From assembly GCA_016933095.1 (NCBI GenBank), contig JAFGBP010000054.1:1-8659 (forward strand): a stretch of DNA of 8,659 bases. Direction: 5' to 3'. Positions within the stretch are counted from its first letter, which is position 1. Each line of letters opens with the position of its first letter. Shown here piece by piece: positions 1-5,386 of this stretch. The DNA comes from Candidatus Woesearchaeota archaeon. GTDB lineage: Archaea > Nanobdellota > Nanobdellia > Woesearchaeales > SM23-78. The translations under genes were made by a program, and so were the position numbers. The notes under the pieces are model-generated. The model saw only the letters and a list, made by a program, of their open reading frames with translations. It had not been told where the DNA came from and ran no database searches.

Positions 1-44
1 CCCATAACCGGCCTGCGCGCGGCCAGGAGATTCTGGACGCAGCC
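1..44 (-). ncRNA. Partial structured RNA element, copy D
   Basis: These 44 bases match 6776-6819 exactly (part of copy C), and the match stops at the base of the outer stem of that element. Read on the minus strand, this is the 5' strand of the outer stem, the 6-nt bulge TCTCCT and the GC-rich segment that follows. The partner strand and the conserved core would lie left of the window, so the element cannot be fully folded here. A minus-strand TATA-like box at 95-104 lies upstream in the right orientation. The call rests on identity to copy C and is an inference. Confidence 0.5.
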
Positions 45-94
45 GATTGGGCTCTAGTAGAACGCTTTCGTGCCCCGCTCCATCCACAAACGGT

Positions 95-104
95 GTTTTA
101 TATC
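95..104 (-). promoter_or_regulatory. Candidate TATA box reading toward copy D
   Basis: On the minus strand this reads GATATAAAAC. An archaeal start site would be expected about 25 bp away, near position 74, roughly 30 nt before copy D. The stretch 45-182 otherwise holds no convincing gene. GGGC at 49-52 and GCCC at about 72-75 could pair as a weak hairpin within the predicted leader. Confidence 0.35.
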
Positions 105-182
105 TGACCGATTCTTCTTTGATCTAATCATGAAATCGCAGATTTCGCTTGGGGGCACTTTTCTAGACGAGCGCAAGAAATC

Positions 183-674
183 CTACGACGGCTGCCCGCA
201 CGGAACGTCGCTGATGTTGACCGATTCCCCGAGACCTATGCCGGTCCTGTTGTCTTCCAGGAGTATCAGGTAGCCGTTCTCATCCTCAAAGTAGATGCAA
301 AAGTCACCTATTACCCCAAGGTTCTCCTTCACGTCCGAATAGTTGACAGAGGCCTCGCCTGCGAACTCGTCAAGCTTTGCCTGGTCCACAACGTCGTTGT
401 CAATAAAGGAGTGGTCTTCACTGTTCTCAAGAGCAGTGTTTATGAACTTCGCTTCTGACTGCAGGTCTTTCAGCGTCGGCTGCTCCTTGGCGTTGATGGT
501 CACGTAGAATATGATCATTATCGAGATGAATATGACTATGGCAAGGAGGACGTCTATGCTCCAGATCTGCGCTCGCTCCATCTTCTCTATTCCTTTCGCT
601 TCCAAGCCAGTCCCTAGCTCACGAACCTTGGCTTTTGCAACTCTCTTTTTTGAGATTCTTCTCTTGCTAGTCAT
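183..674 (-). CDS. Membrane-anchored pilin-like hypothetical protein
   Basis: A 163-residue protein of unknown function. A basic N-terminal stretch (residues 1-31) is followed by MERAQIWSIDVLLAIVIF and one hydrophobic helix at about 38-60. The rest is an acidic, probably extracytoplasmic domain. The segment R-A-Q-x-W-S-x-D before the helix resembles the class III (type IV pilin) signal sequences of archaea, where a prepilin peptidase cuts before Q, but the match is loose. ATG at 674 has GAGGAAG upstream. ATG at 581, just before the ERAQ motif, is a real alternative and would give 132 residues. Minus-strand TATA boxes lie at 690-703 (which would give a nearly leaderless message) and 721-731. 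A pseudopilin or surface subunit is plausible, but a plain membrane-anchored protein cannot be excluded. Confidence 0.7.
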   Translation of the reverse strand: MTSKRRISKKRVAKAKVRELGTGLEAKGIEKMERAQIWSIDVLLAIVIFISIMIIFYVTINAKEQPTLKDLQSEAKFINTALENSEDHSFIDNDVVDQAKLDEFAGEASVNYSDVKENLGVIGDFCIYFEDENGYLILLEDNRTGIGLGESVNISDVPCGQPS

Positions 675-689
675 TGCCTTGACTTCCTC

Positions 690-703
690 TTTTTTAAATA
701 TTC
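690..703 (-). promoter_or_regulatory. Candidate TATA box for the pilin-like gene
   Basis: On the minus strand this reads AATATTTAAAAAAG, centred about 25 bp before ATG 674. Transcription from here would begin almost at the start codon and give a leaderless message. The box at 721-731 would instead leave a leader of about 26 nt containing GAGGAAG. Confidence 0.45.
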
Positions 704-720
704 CCTTTTTTGTTTCATAC

Positions 721-731
721 TATTTATATTT
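721..731. promoter_or_regulatory. Near-palindromic TATA box serving both directions
   Basis: TATTTATATTT reads as a TATA box on both strands. On plus, the expected start about 25 bp downstream (near 750) falls on the first bases of the outer stem of copy A. On minus it would start near 700, ahead of the pilin-like gene. This is the best evidence that copy A is transcribed on its own. Confidence 0.5.
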
Positions 732-743
732 TTCCTTTGAAAA

Positions 744-867
744 GGCCCTGTTCAAAGTCTCTCGTAGCCCGCTGCTATCGCCTATCAATCACATCCTTTA
801 GCCGAGTCTATCTTAATCGCGCATTAGTCATGATGCGCAGCCAGGGGCTACTTTTTGAACAGAGCCC
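744..867 (+). ncRNA. Candidate structured RNA, copy A
   Basis: Long-range pairing is visible directly. CTGTTCAAAG (748-757) pairs with 853-862, including one G-U at the inner end, and extends outward to GGC at 744-746 across one mismatch. A 6-nt bulge TCTCTC (758-763) follows, then GTAGCCC (764-770) pairs with GGGCTAC (845-851), then GCTGC (771-775) can pair with GCAGC (837-841). The inner region holds TTAGCCGAGTCTA (798-810) and GTCATGATGCGCAG (827-840), both shared with copy C. GCGCAT/ATGCGC inside it could form a local hairpin. Copy B has the same outer architecture with a compensatory pair change (U749-A861 here, C6896-G7007 there). The G-U pair fits transcription of the plus strand. I recognise no known RNA class. 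Confidence 0.6.
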
Positions 868-923
868 TTTGGAAAGAAAAAGGTCGGGAGATCATAAGGA
901 TTCTCGACAATCGACGAAACAAA

Positions 924-940
924 CCGAAAACTTTATAAAT
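924..940 (+). promoter_or_regulatory. BRE and TATA box upstream of TFB
   Basis: A purine-rich BRE-like stretch CCGAAAAC is followed by TTTATAAAT (932-940), a strong archaeal core promoter. The start would be near 961, giving a leader of about 77 nt before ATG 1038. Confidence 0.6.
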
Positions 941-971
941 CTTTGCCTTTTCTCACTTTTTAAAGTTAGCG

Positions 972-987
972 AAAATATTTTAAATTG
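972..987 (+). promoter_or_regulatory. Second candidate TATA box upstream of TFB
   Basis: AAAATATTTTAAATTG would place a start near 1004, inside the 998-1023 hairpin. It may be an alternative promoter or simply AT-rich leader sequence. Confidence 0.3.
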
Positions 988-997
988 AAAAAAGAGG

Positions 998-1023
998 CGG
1001 CTTACCTCAAAAAGAATAAGCCG
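998..1023 (+). promoter_or_regulatory. Leader hairpin abutting the TFB ribosome site
   Basis: CGGCTTA (998-1004) is exactly complementary to TAAGCCG (1017-1023), with a 12-nt loop. The Shine-Dalgarno GGGGAGTG (1023-1030) begins where the stem ends, and the loop contains CCTC, which could pair with it. This could tune TFB translation. A transcript starting at the second TATA box would lack half of the stem. Confidence 0.45.
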
Positions 1024-1037
1024 GGGGAGTGTCCACG

Positions 1038-1955
1038 ATGTCATTCGTCAAGAAATGCCCAGAATGCGGTGGAATAAACTTGTTCTGGAACAAGGAGAAA
1101 GGAGAGATCATCTGCAGAGACTGCGGACTCGTAGTCGAGGACAAGATGGTCGACTTCGGCCAGGAATGGCGAGAGTTCGACGGCGAGTCAGCCGACAAGA
1201 TGAGGCGAACAGGGGCTCCTATGAGCTACACCCAGTTCGACCAAGGACTCGGAACTGACGTCGGGAAGAAATCTGACCTTTACAACCTCGGCGGAAAAGC
1301 CAAGAGCAAGTACTTCAGGCTCAGGAAATGGCAGCAGAGGATCTCAACAGCCATCGAGCGAAACCTCAAGCTCGCATTGTCAGAGCTCAAGAGAGTATCT
1401 TCATACCTCAAGCTCCCCTCATCCGTAGAGGAAGAGGCAGCAAGGATCTACACCCTTGCAGTCCAGAAAGGACTGGTCAGAGGACGCTCAATGGAGTCAG
1501 TCGTAGCAGGAGCATTGTACGCAGCCTGCAGGAGACACGACGTCCCAAGGACCCTTGATGAGTTAGGAGAGTCCTCCAACATCGAGAAGAAGGAGATAGG
1601 CCGAACATACAGGTTCATAACTAGGGAGCTGGGCATCAAGATACTGCCAAGCAACCCGAGCGACTACATCCCGAGGTTCGCGTCAAGCCTCAAGCTGAAC
1701 GCAGAGACCCAGTCGAAAGCAGTCGAGATAATCGAGGTCGCCCAGAACGTCGAATTGACAAGCGGGCGAGGACCTACGGGCATCGCGGCAGCGGCCCTGT
1801 ACGTTGCAGCATTGATCAACGGCGAGAAGAAGACTCAGAGGGAAGTCGCGGACGTCGCGGGAGTGACCGAGGTCACGATTAGGAACCGTTACAAAGAGCT
1901 CCTCGAGAAGCTCAAGCTTGAGAAGGAGATCAAGAAGGTCAAGAAGAAGAAGTGA
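1038..1955 (+). CDS. tfb: Transcription initiation factor IIB (TFB)
   Basis: TFB bridges TBP-bound promoter DNA and archaeal RNA polymerase and sets the start site. The 305-residue protein has the full family layout. An N-terminal zinc ribbon has C7-x2-C10 and C26-x2-C29. A B-reader/linker region follows (about 38-80, with EWREF and RRTGAP), then two cyclin-like repeats at about 107-197 and 205-295. The second repeat includes GRGPTGIAAAALYVAA and a helix-turn-helix (TQREVADVAGVTEVTIRNRY) that contacts the BRE. The C-terminal tail is lysine-rich. ATG 1038 is preferred because GGGGAGTG ends 7 nt before it. An in-frame GTG at 1029 overlaps that ribosome site. Length is normal for the family. The next gene converges 24 bp downstream. 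Confidence 0.96.
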   Translation: MSFVKKCPECGGINLFWNKEKGEIICRDCGLVVEDKMVDFGQEWREFDGESADKMRRTGAPMSYTQFDQGLGTDVGKKSDLYNLGGKAKSKYFRLRKWQQRISTAIERNLKLALSELKRVSSYLKLPSSVEEEAARIYTLAVQKGLVRGRSMESVVAGALYAACRRHDVPRTLDELGESSNIEKKEIGRTYRFITRELGIKILPSNPSDYIPRFASSLKLNAETQSKAVEIIEVAQNVELTSGRGPTGIAAAALYVAALINGEKKTQREVADVAGVTEVTIRNRYKELLEKLKLEKEIKKVKKKK

Positions 1956-1963
1956 TCTTCTCA

Positions 1964-1990
1964 TACTATTTTATTCTTTTTATCTCTTAT
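1964..1990 (+). terminator. T-rich terminator after TFB
   Basis: Plus-strand T-tracts (TATTTTATTCTTTTTATCTC) follow the TFB stop by about 10 bp, as in typical archaeal intrinsic termination. The tract overlaps the 3' end of the converging histidine kinase gene. Confidence 0.5.
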
Positions 1991-3242
1991 TTCTCAGTTT
2001 CTTCCTTGTCTTCCTGCCGGCAAGCTTTCTCTTCTCAGTTACCCTTGGAAGTCTTGCATCTGCGTTGGAATAATCCGGCATCCAGGGGTTCCTTGCAGAA
2101 GGCTTCCTGTGTGGCAAGGATATTATGATCTCAGTACCCACGTCAGGATCGCTGTGGACTGAGATCGTCCCTCCGTGGCCTCCGATGATGTGCTTTACAA
2201 TGGAAAGACCTAGCCCAGTCCCTTCAACTTTTCTTGTTGTGCCTTGATCTACTTGGTAGAACTTGTGGAACATTTTTTTCAGGTCTTCCTTGGATATTCC
2301 TATCCCGTTGTCTGTTATCGATACTTTAAGGTGATGCTTCAAGTTCTCTACGATTATGTACAGGGCAAGTTTCCTCGAGCTCCTGTATTTTATGGCGTTG
2401 TTTATGAGGTTCACGAAGACTTCGCTTATCTTCTGCTCGTCGGCGCAGGCCATGATGTTATCTTGGCAGTGGACTGTCACCTTAGCCCTTATCTTGCGGA
2501 GCTTGGGCTCGAACTCCTTGAGCACTTTCTTAAGCACCTTTGACACGTTGAAGTCATGATAGTTGAAGTTGGCTTGGCCTGCCTCGAACCTCGCGCTTTC
2601 GAGGATGTTGTTGACCATGTCTATGAGCTGGTCTGTACTGTTCAGGACGACGTCAAGCGCTTCTTTCTGCTTCTGATTAACCTTGCCGAGCATCCCTTGC
2701 CTTAAGAGCTGGTTATACGATCGTATGGACGTTAGGGGTGTCCTTAGCTCGTGGGAGACTGAGGATAGAAGGTTGTCTTTCATGGCATCCAACTGCTTGA
2801 GCTCTGTCACCGCGGCTTCAAGCTCTGCAGTCCTTGCCTTTACCTTGTTCTCAAGCTCTGCTTGGCTGTTCTGCACGGCGTCGTTGTATTCTCGAAGCGT
2901 AGTCATCATGTCGTTGAAGTCCTTAGCCAGCTCTCCTATCTCGTCCTTACGCTTGATGTCAAGCTGGACGTCTAGGTCTCCCCAGGTGATTTTCTGAATC
3001 TGCTCCTTCACTTTTATGAGCGGCTTTGTAAATGACTCTGCCACCCATAATGATCCTAAAATTCCGATAATTAGAAATATCAGTGCCGCTAACCCTATCC
3101 TTATGCCTGACAGGAACAGGCTGTCAAGGTCTTCCATGTGCTGGGCAATCTCGATGAAGGCAACCATACTGATAGATACTGTAAGCAGGAAGACTACAGT
3201 TATGAAGTATGATGCGAGTCTTTGCTTTATGTTTAGGCTCAT
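1980..3242 (-). CDS. Membrane histidine kinase with HAMP domain
   Basis: Sensor kinase that autophosphorylates a histidine and passes phosphate to a response regulator, probably the one encoded just upstream. From ATG 3242 (420 residues): transmembrane helices at about 12-36 and 46-69 are separated by a loop of only about 12 residues. A HAMP domain (about 69-122, with DEIGELAKDFNDM) and a coiled coil (about 124-153) follow. The H-box SSVSHELRTP has phospho-acceptor H164. The ATPase domain has an N-box (VFVNLINNAIKY, N278 and N282), G1 DNGIG at 311-315, and G2 GTGLGL from 341. The tiny external loop argues against sensing a soluble external ligand by a periplasmic-type domain. After the ATPase domain comes an unusual basic tail of about 40 residues. 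ATG 3242 has AGAGGAT just upstream; an in-frame GTG at 3263 is less likely. Confidence 0.92.
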   Translation of the reverse strand: MSLNIKQRLASYFITVVFLLTVSISMVAFIEIAQHMEDLDSLFLSGIRIGLAALIFLIIGILGSLWVAESFTKPLIKVKEQIQKITWGDLDVQLDIKRKDEIGELAKDFNDMMTTLREYNDAVQNSQAELENKVKARTAELEAAVTELKQLDAMKDNLLSSVSHELRTPLTSIRSYNQLLRQGMLGKVNQKQKEALDVVLNSTDQLIDMVNNILESARFEAGQANFNYHDFNVSKVLKKVLKEFEPKLRKIRAKVTVHCQDNIMACADEQKISEVFVNLINNAIKYRSSRKLALYIIVENLKHHLKVSITDNGIGISKEDLKKMFHKFYQVDQGTTRKVEGTGLGLSIVKHIIGGHGGTISVHSDPDVGTEIIISLPHRKPSARNPWMPDYSNADARLPRVTEKRKLAGRKTRKKLRNKR

Positions 3243-3268
3243 CCGTATCCTCTTTAGATGCACTGGAT

Positions 3269-3308
3269 AATGAATCGGGTTCTAAGGCGCATTCATTTTC
3301 TTGAATGC
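3269..3308. promoter_or_regulatory. Clustered GAATG/CATTC inverted repeats
   Basis: AATGAAT (3269-3275) is inverted at ATTCATT (3291-3297). GCATTCA (3289-3295) is inverted again at TGAATGC (3302-3308) with a 6-nt spacer. The cluster lies between the response regulator and kinase genes and upstream of the kinase start. It could be an operator or a short mRNA hairpin. Confidence 0.35.
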
Positions 3309-3366
3309 CCCTGGCGGCTTCACACACCCTCTTTTTTTTGTTAATGGAAAAATATTGTTAGGTAGT

Positions 3367-3729
3367 TTATCCTTTATAGAGTCTTTTGACTTCTGCCATG
3401 AGTTCCTTGTTGTCGAAGGGCTTTGTCATGAACTTGTCGCATTTGGAGAGTTCCTTGTTCCATTTCAGGGCGTCAGTCTTTGCCGTCAGCAGGATGACAG
3501 GTATATCTTTTAATTCAGGGTCTGCTTTCAGGGATTCCAGCACTTCTTTTCCTGACATTCCTGGCATCATGAAGTCGAGCAGGATTATGCCTGGTTTGTG
3601 CTTCCTTGCCTGCATGACCGCAGTCCTGCTGTCAAAGCATTGGACGACATTGTATTTGTAGTATTCAAGCAGTATCTTCATGGCGTCAGATGTCGTCTTG
3701 GAGTCTTCCACTATCAATACTTTCTTCAT
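3367..3729 (-). CDS. Single-domain response regulator (CheY-like)
   Basis: A 120-residue receiver domain with no output domain. The family residues are present: acidic pair E8-D9, phospho-acceptor D52 in LLDFMMPGMSG, switch T82 in LLTAKTD, and K103 in TKPF. It should receive phosphate from the histidine kinase whose gene starts 124 bp further on in the same direction. A receiver-only protein must signal by binding a partner or act as a phosphate relay; the partner is not in this window. GAGGTGG about 7 nt before ATG 3729 is a strong ribosome site. The stop is followed on the minus strand by a short T-run near 3348-3352. Confidence 0.93.
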   Translation of the reverse strand: MKKVLIVEDSKTTSDAMKILLEYYKYNVVQCFDSRTAVMQARKHKPGIILLDFMMPGMSGKEVLESLKADPELKDIPVILLTAKTDALKWNKELSKCDKFMTKPFDNKELMAEVKRLYKG

Positions 3730-3766
3730 GCCTTTTCCACCTCAATTCGTCTCGTTGACTTTTTCG

Positions 3767-3782
3767 TTTATATTGTTTTCGA
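3767..3782 (-). promoter_or_regulatory. BRE and TATA box for the response regulator
   Basis: On the minus strand this reads CGAAAACAATATAAAC, a BRE-like stretch followed by a TATA box. The start would fall near 3746, leaving a short leader with GAGGTGG. The regulator and kinase can therefore be transcribed apart from the upstream genes. Confidence 0.5.
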
Positions 3783-3796
3783 AAGAAAAAGGTTTG
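3783..3796 (-). terminator. T-rich terminator after the methyltransferase gene
   Basis: On the minus strand CCTTTTTCTTTC follows the methyltransferase stop at 3800 by a few bases, and it directly precedes the regulator's promoter. Confidence 0.4.
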
Positions 3797-3799
3797 AAG

Positions 3800-4123
3800 T
3801 CAGATTTCTCTCAGCACATGCTCTTCTTCAACGCGATTGTCTTGGAATGCCACCTTTTCCTTTTTCAGCAGCGAGATCTTCTCGGCGACGGCGCGTCCTG
3901 CAGTCTTCCCTTTGAATCCTCCGATGCTCCGGTCGCTTGCCACCACCCGATGGCATGGCACGCTTGGCGCGTATGGGTTCCGTCGCAGGGCTTGTCCGAC
4001 TGCGCGCGGGCTTGATTTCAGCGCTTTGGCGAGCGCCTTGTAGGTCGTGACTTTTCCTCTGGGCACGTTTTCTTTTAAGAACGAGTAGACTTTCTTCTGG
4101 AATGGCGTTGTGTGTTTTCTCAT
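3800..4123 (-). CDS. Minimal O6-methylguanine-DNA methyltransferase
   Basis: Suicide repair protein that transfers alkyl groups from O6-alkylguanine in DNA to its own cysteine. The 107-residue product starts at ATG 4123. It is essentially only the DNA-binding and active-site domain: a helical region with RGKVTTYKALAKAL (about 22-35), the helix-turn-helix arginine region SPRAVGQALRRNP (about 38-50), then active site PCHRV with C57, and IGGF near 67-70. Full-length Ogt/MGMT proteins are about 160-175 residues with an extra N-terminal domain that is absent here. The cysteine is present, so this is not an alkyltransferase-like protein, which has tryptophan there. Its ATG overlaps the TGA of the upstream gene (ATGA), implying translational coupling. 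The longer frame reading back to 4183 lies inside that gene and is not favoured. Confidence 0.88.
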   Translation of the reverse strand: MRKHTTPFQKKVYSFLKENVPRGKVTTYKALAKALKSSPRAVGQALRRNPYAPSVPCHRVVASDRSIGGFKGKTAGRAVAEKISLLKKEKVAFQDNRVEEEHVLREI

Positions 4124-4944
4124 TCTCCTTTCCAGTCTCTCTCTGCGACTTTCAGGTTTTCTTCTGTCCTGGTGTCGAACCATTGCCCGGAGAACACGTA
4201 TCCCATGAGTTTTTCCTGGCGGGCTAGTTTTGGGAGTATGTCTTGTTCGAGGAGCGAGAATCCGACGGGCACCATCTTGAGGACTTCTGGTTCTAGGATG
4301 TAGAGTCCTGCATTTATGAGCTTGCTTGGCGCCCTTTCTTTGGGCGGTTTCTCTACAAAGGCCATTATCTTGTGGCCGTTCATCACCGCGACTCCGTACT
4401 GGGAGGGGTCTTCGATCGTAGTCAAGGCCATTGTTATCATTCCTTTGTTCCGGTGGTGGAAGTCGAACATGTCTTCGAGGTCTATTTCTTTTAGTTCGTC
4501 GGCGTTGAGCAGGAGGAAGCTTGAGTCAATTTGTCCTTTCAGATTGTGGAGTGGTCCTGCGGTTCCTAGCGGCTCGTCTTCTTCCATGTAGGTTATCTTA
4601 AGGTTCCATTCTTTCCCGTCTGAGAAGTATTCTTTTATGATTTCTCCTCCTTCTCCTATGCTGATCATTATTTCTTTTACCCCGTATTTTTTTAGCAGCA
4701 TTATGTTGTGCTCTAATAGGGGCTTGTTTTGTACGCGTATCATGGCATTGGGAAGCATCGGGTGCGTCTGTCTTCCGTGACCACCTGCAAGAATGACGGC
4801 TTTTCTTGGCTGATTTTCTCCCATTGCCTTGATCAGCATGAGCTCGACGGCATGGCTTCGATTCTTAATATCCGAATGATTTACGGTCTTGTCGACTTTT
4901 TCCAATATGTCCTTTTCAATAGTAAGTGTTACGCGCTCTTTCAT
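4120..4944 (-). CDS. RHH domain fused to nucleotidyltransferase-like domain
   Basis: The 274-residue protein has two parts. Residues 3-42 (from RVTLTIEKDILEKV to a helix ending IKAM) match a ribbon-helix-helix DNA-binding domain. Residues 48-272 are a sugar-1-phosphate nucleotidyltransferase fold: LAGGHG (52-57), EPLGTAGPL (124-132), NAD (147-149, D149 in the metal-binding position), YGVAV, FVEKP (196-200), INAGLYILEPEVL (210-222) and WFDTRTEEN. The normal signature GGxGTRLxPLTxxxPK is altered. The GTR step reads GRQ (57-59) and the PK reads PN (65-66), so the Arg and Lys that bind the triphosphate and sugar-phosphate appear lost. I infer a possible ligand-binding regulator, not a working enzyme; a divergent active enzyme remains possible. 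GAGGGGAAT precedes ATG 4944. It is translationally coupled to the methyltransferase. Confidence 0.85.
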   Translation of the reverse strand: MKERVTLTIEKDILEKVDKTVNHSDIKNRSHAVELMLIKAMGENQPRKAVILAGGHGRQTHPMLPNAMIRVQNKPLLEHNIMLLKKYGVKEIMISIGEGGEIIKEYFSDGKEWNLKITYMEEDEPLGTAGPLHNLKGQIDSSFLLLNADELKEIDLEDMFDFHHRNKGMITMALTTIEDPSQYGVAVMNGHKIMAFVEKPPKERAPSKLINAGLYILEPEVLKMVPVGFSLLEQDILPKLARQEKLMGYVFSGQWFDTRTEENLKVAERDWKGE

Positions 4945-4993
4945 ACATAATTCCCCTCTTTTACATTACCCTTGCATAGGGAAAGCGCACTCT

Positions 4994-5005
4994 GATTTTT
5001 AAATG
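4994..5005 (-). promoter_or_regulatory. TATA box for the RHH-nucleotidyltransferase gene
   Basis: On the minus strand this reads CATTTAAAAATC. The start would be near 4974, giving a leader of about 30 nt containing the ribosome site GAGGGGAAT. Confidence 0.5.
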
Positions 5006-5030
5006 TTCCTAAATGTATGAGGAAGTATGA
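5001..5030. promoter_or_regulatory. Candidate RHH operator with 10-bp-spaced repeats
   Basis: AAATGT occurs at 5001-5006 and 5011-5016, and GTATGA at 5015-5020 and 5025-5030; each pair is spaced by 10 bp, one DNA turn. TTCCT (5006-5010) and AGGAA (5020-5024) are also inverted. The repeats overlap the TATA box and BRE of the RHH-fusion gene. RHH proteins commonly bind such repeated short half-sites, so autoregulation is a reasonable inference. Confidence 0.4.
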
Positions 5031-5042
5031 ACCTGCTTTCTT

Positions 5043-5078
5043 TGATATATATCCTACACCTTGATAAAATATAAAAAG
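5043..5078 (+). promoter_or_regulatory. Tandem TATA boxes for the small plus-strand gene
   Basis: TGATATATATCC (about 5043-5054) and ATAAAATATAAAAAGCC (about 5063-5078) both resemble archaeal TATA boxes. The second would start transcription near 5098, about 68 nt before the favoured TTG start at 5166. A start there would exclude the upstream TTG at 5061. Confidence 0.4.
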
Positions 5079-5165
5079 CCAGAAAACAATATAAGGAATA
5101 GGTTCAAACAAATACAAAAAGGGGTTGGACCAAGACAAGACTCAATAGTTGAGGGGGTGGAAGAG

Positions 5166-5279
5166 TTGAATCACCGAGACTTTGAAGACCCTCTTGAATT
5201 AGACCTTGAAGAAATCGAAGGAATAGACCCGAAAAGAGCAAGGTTCATAAGAGGGTACCTCAAAGGCAGCACAATATGA
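5166..5279 (+). CDS. Very small helix-hairpin-helix-like protein
   Basis: A 37-residue product if translated from TTG 5166. It is chosen because GGGGGTGG (5153-5160) lies just upstream at good spacing and a TATA box lies further up. The acidic first half (DPLELDLEEIEG) runs into IEGIDPKRARFIRGYLKG. That resembles a helix-hairpin-helix: a hydrophobic helix, a G-I-D/G turn, then a basic helix. Such motifs bind DNA backbone non-specifically, but one alone in so short a protein is unusual. The frame stays open upstream to TTG 5061 (72 residues), where the sequence is lysine- and asparagine-rich and looks like AT-rich leader. The function is unknown. It is divergent from the RHH-fusion gene and could share its control region. 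Confidence 0.5.
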   Translation: MNHRDFEDPLELDLEEIEGIDPKRARFIRGYLKGSTI

Positions 5280-5305
5280 AGGCAAGCTGATATTGAAAAC
5301 ATCAC

Positions 5306-5317
5306 AAGCTTTTTCTC
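5306..5317 (+). terminator. T-run after the small gene
   Basis: AAGCTTTTTCTC lies 27 bp past the stop, a plausible weak archaeal termination tract. Confidence 0.3.
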
Positions 5318-5347
5318 ATAGTAAATCTCACGCCATTCCTGGAACGT

Positions 5348-5366
5348 TGAAAAGAAATATATAAAT
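5348..5366 (+). promoter_or_regulatory. TATA-like box facing the end of the tRNA-modification gene
   Basis: TGAAAAG (BRE-like) followed by AATATATAAAT would start a plus-strand transcript near 5386, antisense to the 3' end of the methylthiotransferase gene. On the minus strand the same bases are T-rich just after that gene's stop and may simply be its terminator. Confidence 0.35.
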
Positions 5367-5386
5367 CTTCAATGACATGAAAAACA

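Noticed and set aside
70..273. 67-residue plus-strand frame
   Set aside because: It overlaps the pilin-like gene on the other strand and an RNA repeat region, with no ribosome site or recognisable motif.
798..840. GCCGAG core resembling the D-arm of class II tRNAs
   Set aside because: No conserved GG in the D-loop, no acceptor stem, T-arm or anticodon arm in register; the surrounding pairing is a different fold.
710..988. 92-residue plus-strand frame over copy A
   Set aside because: It runs through promoter and hairpin sequence, and its composition is not protein-like.
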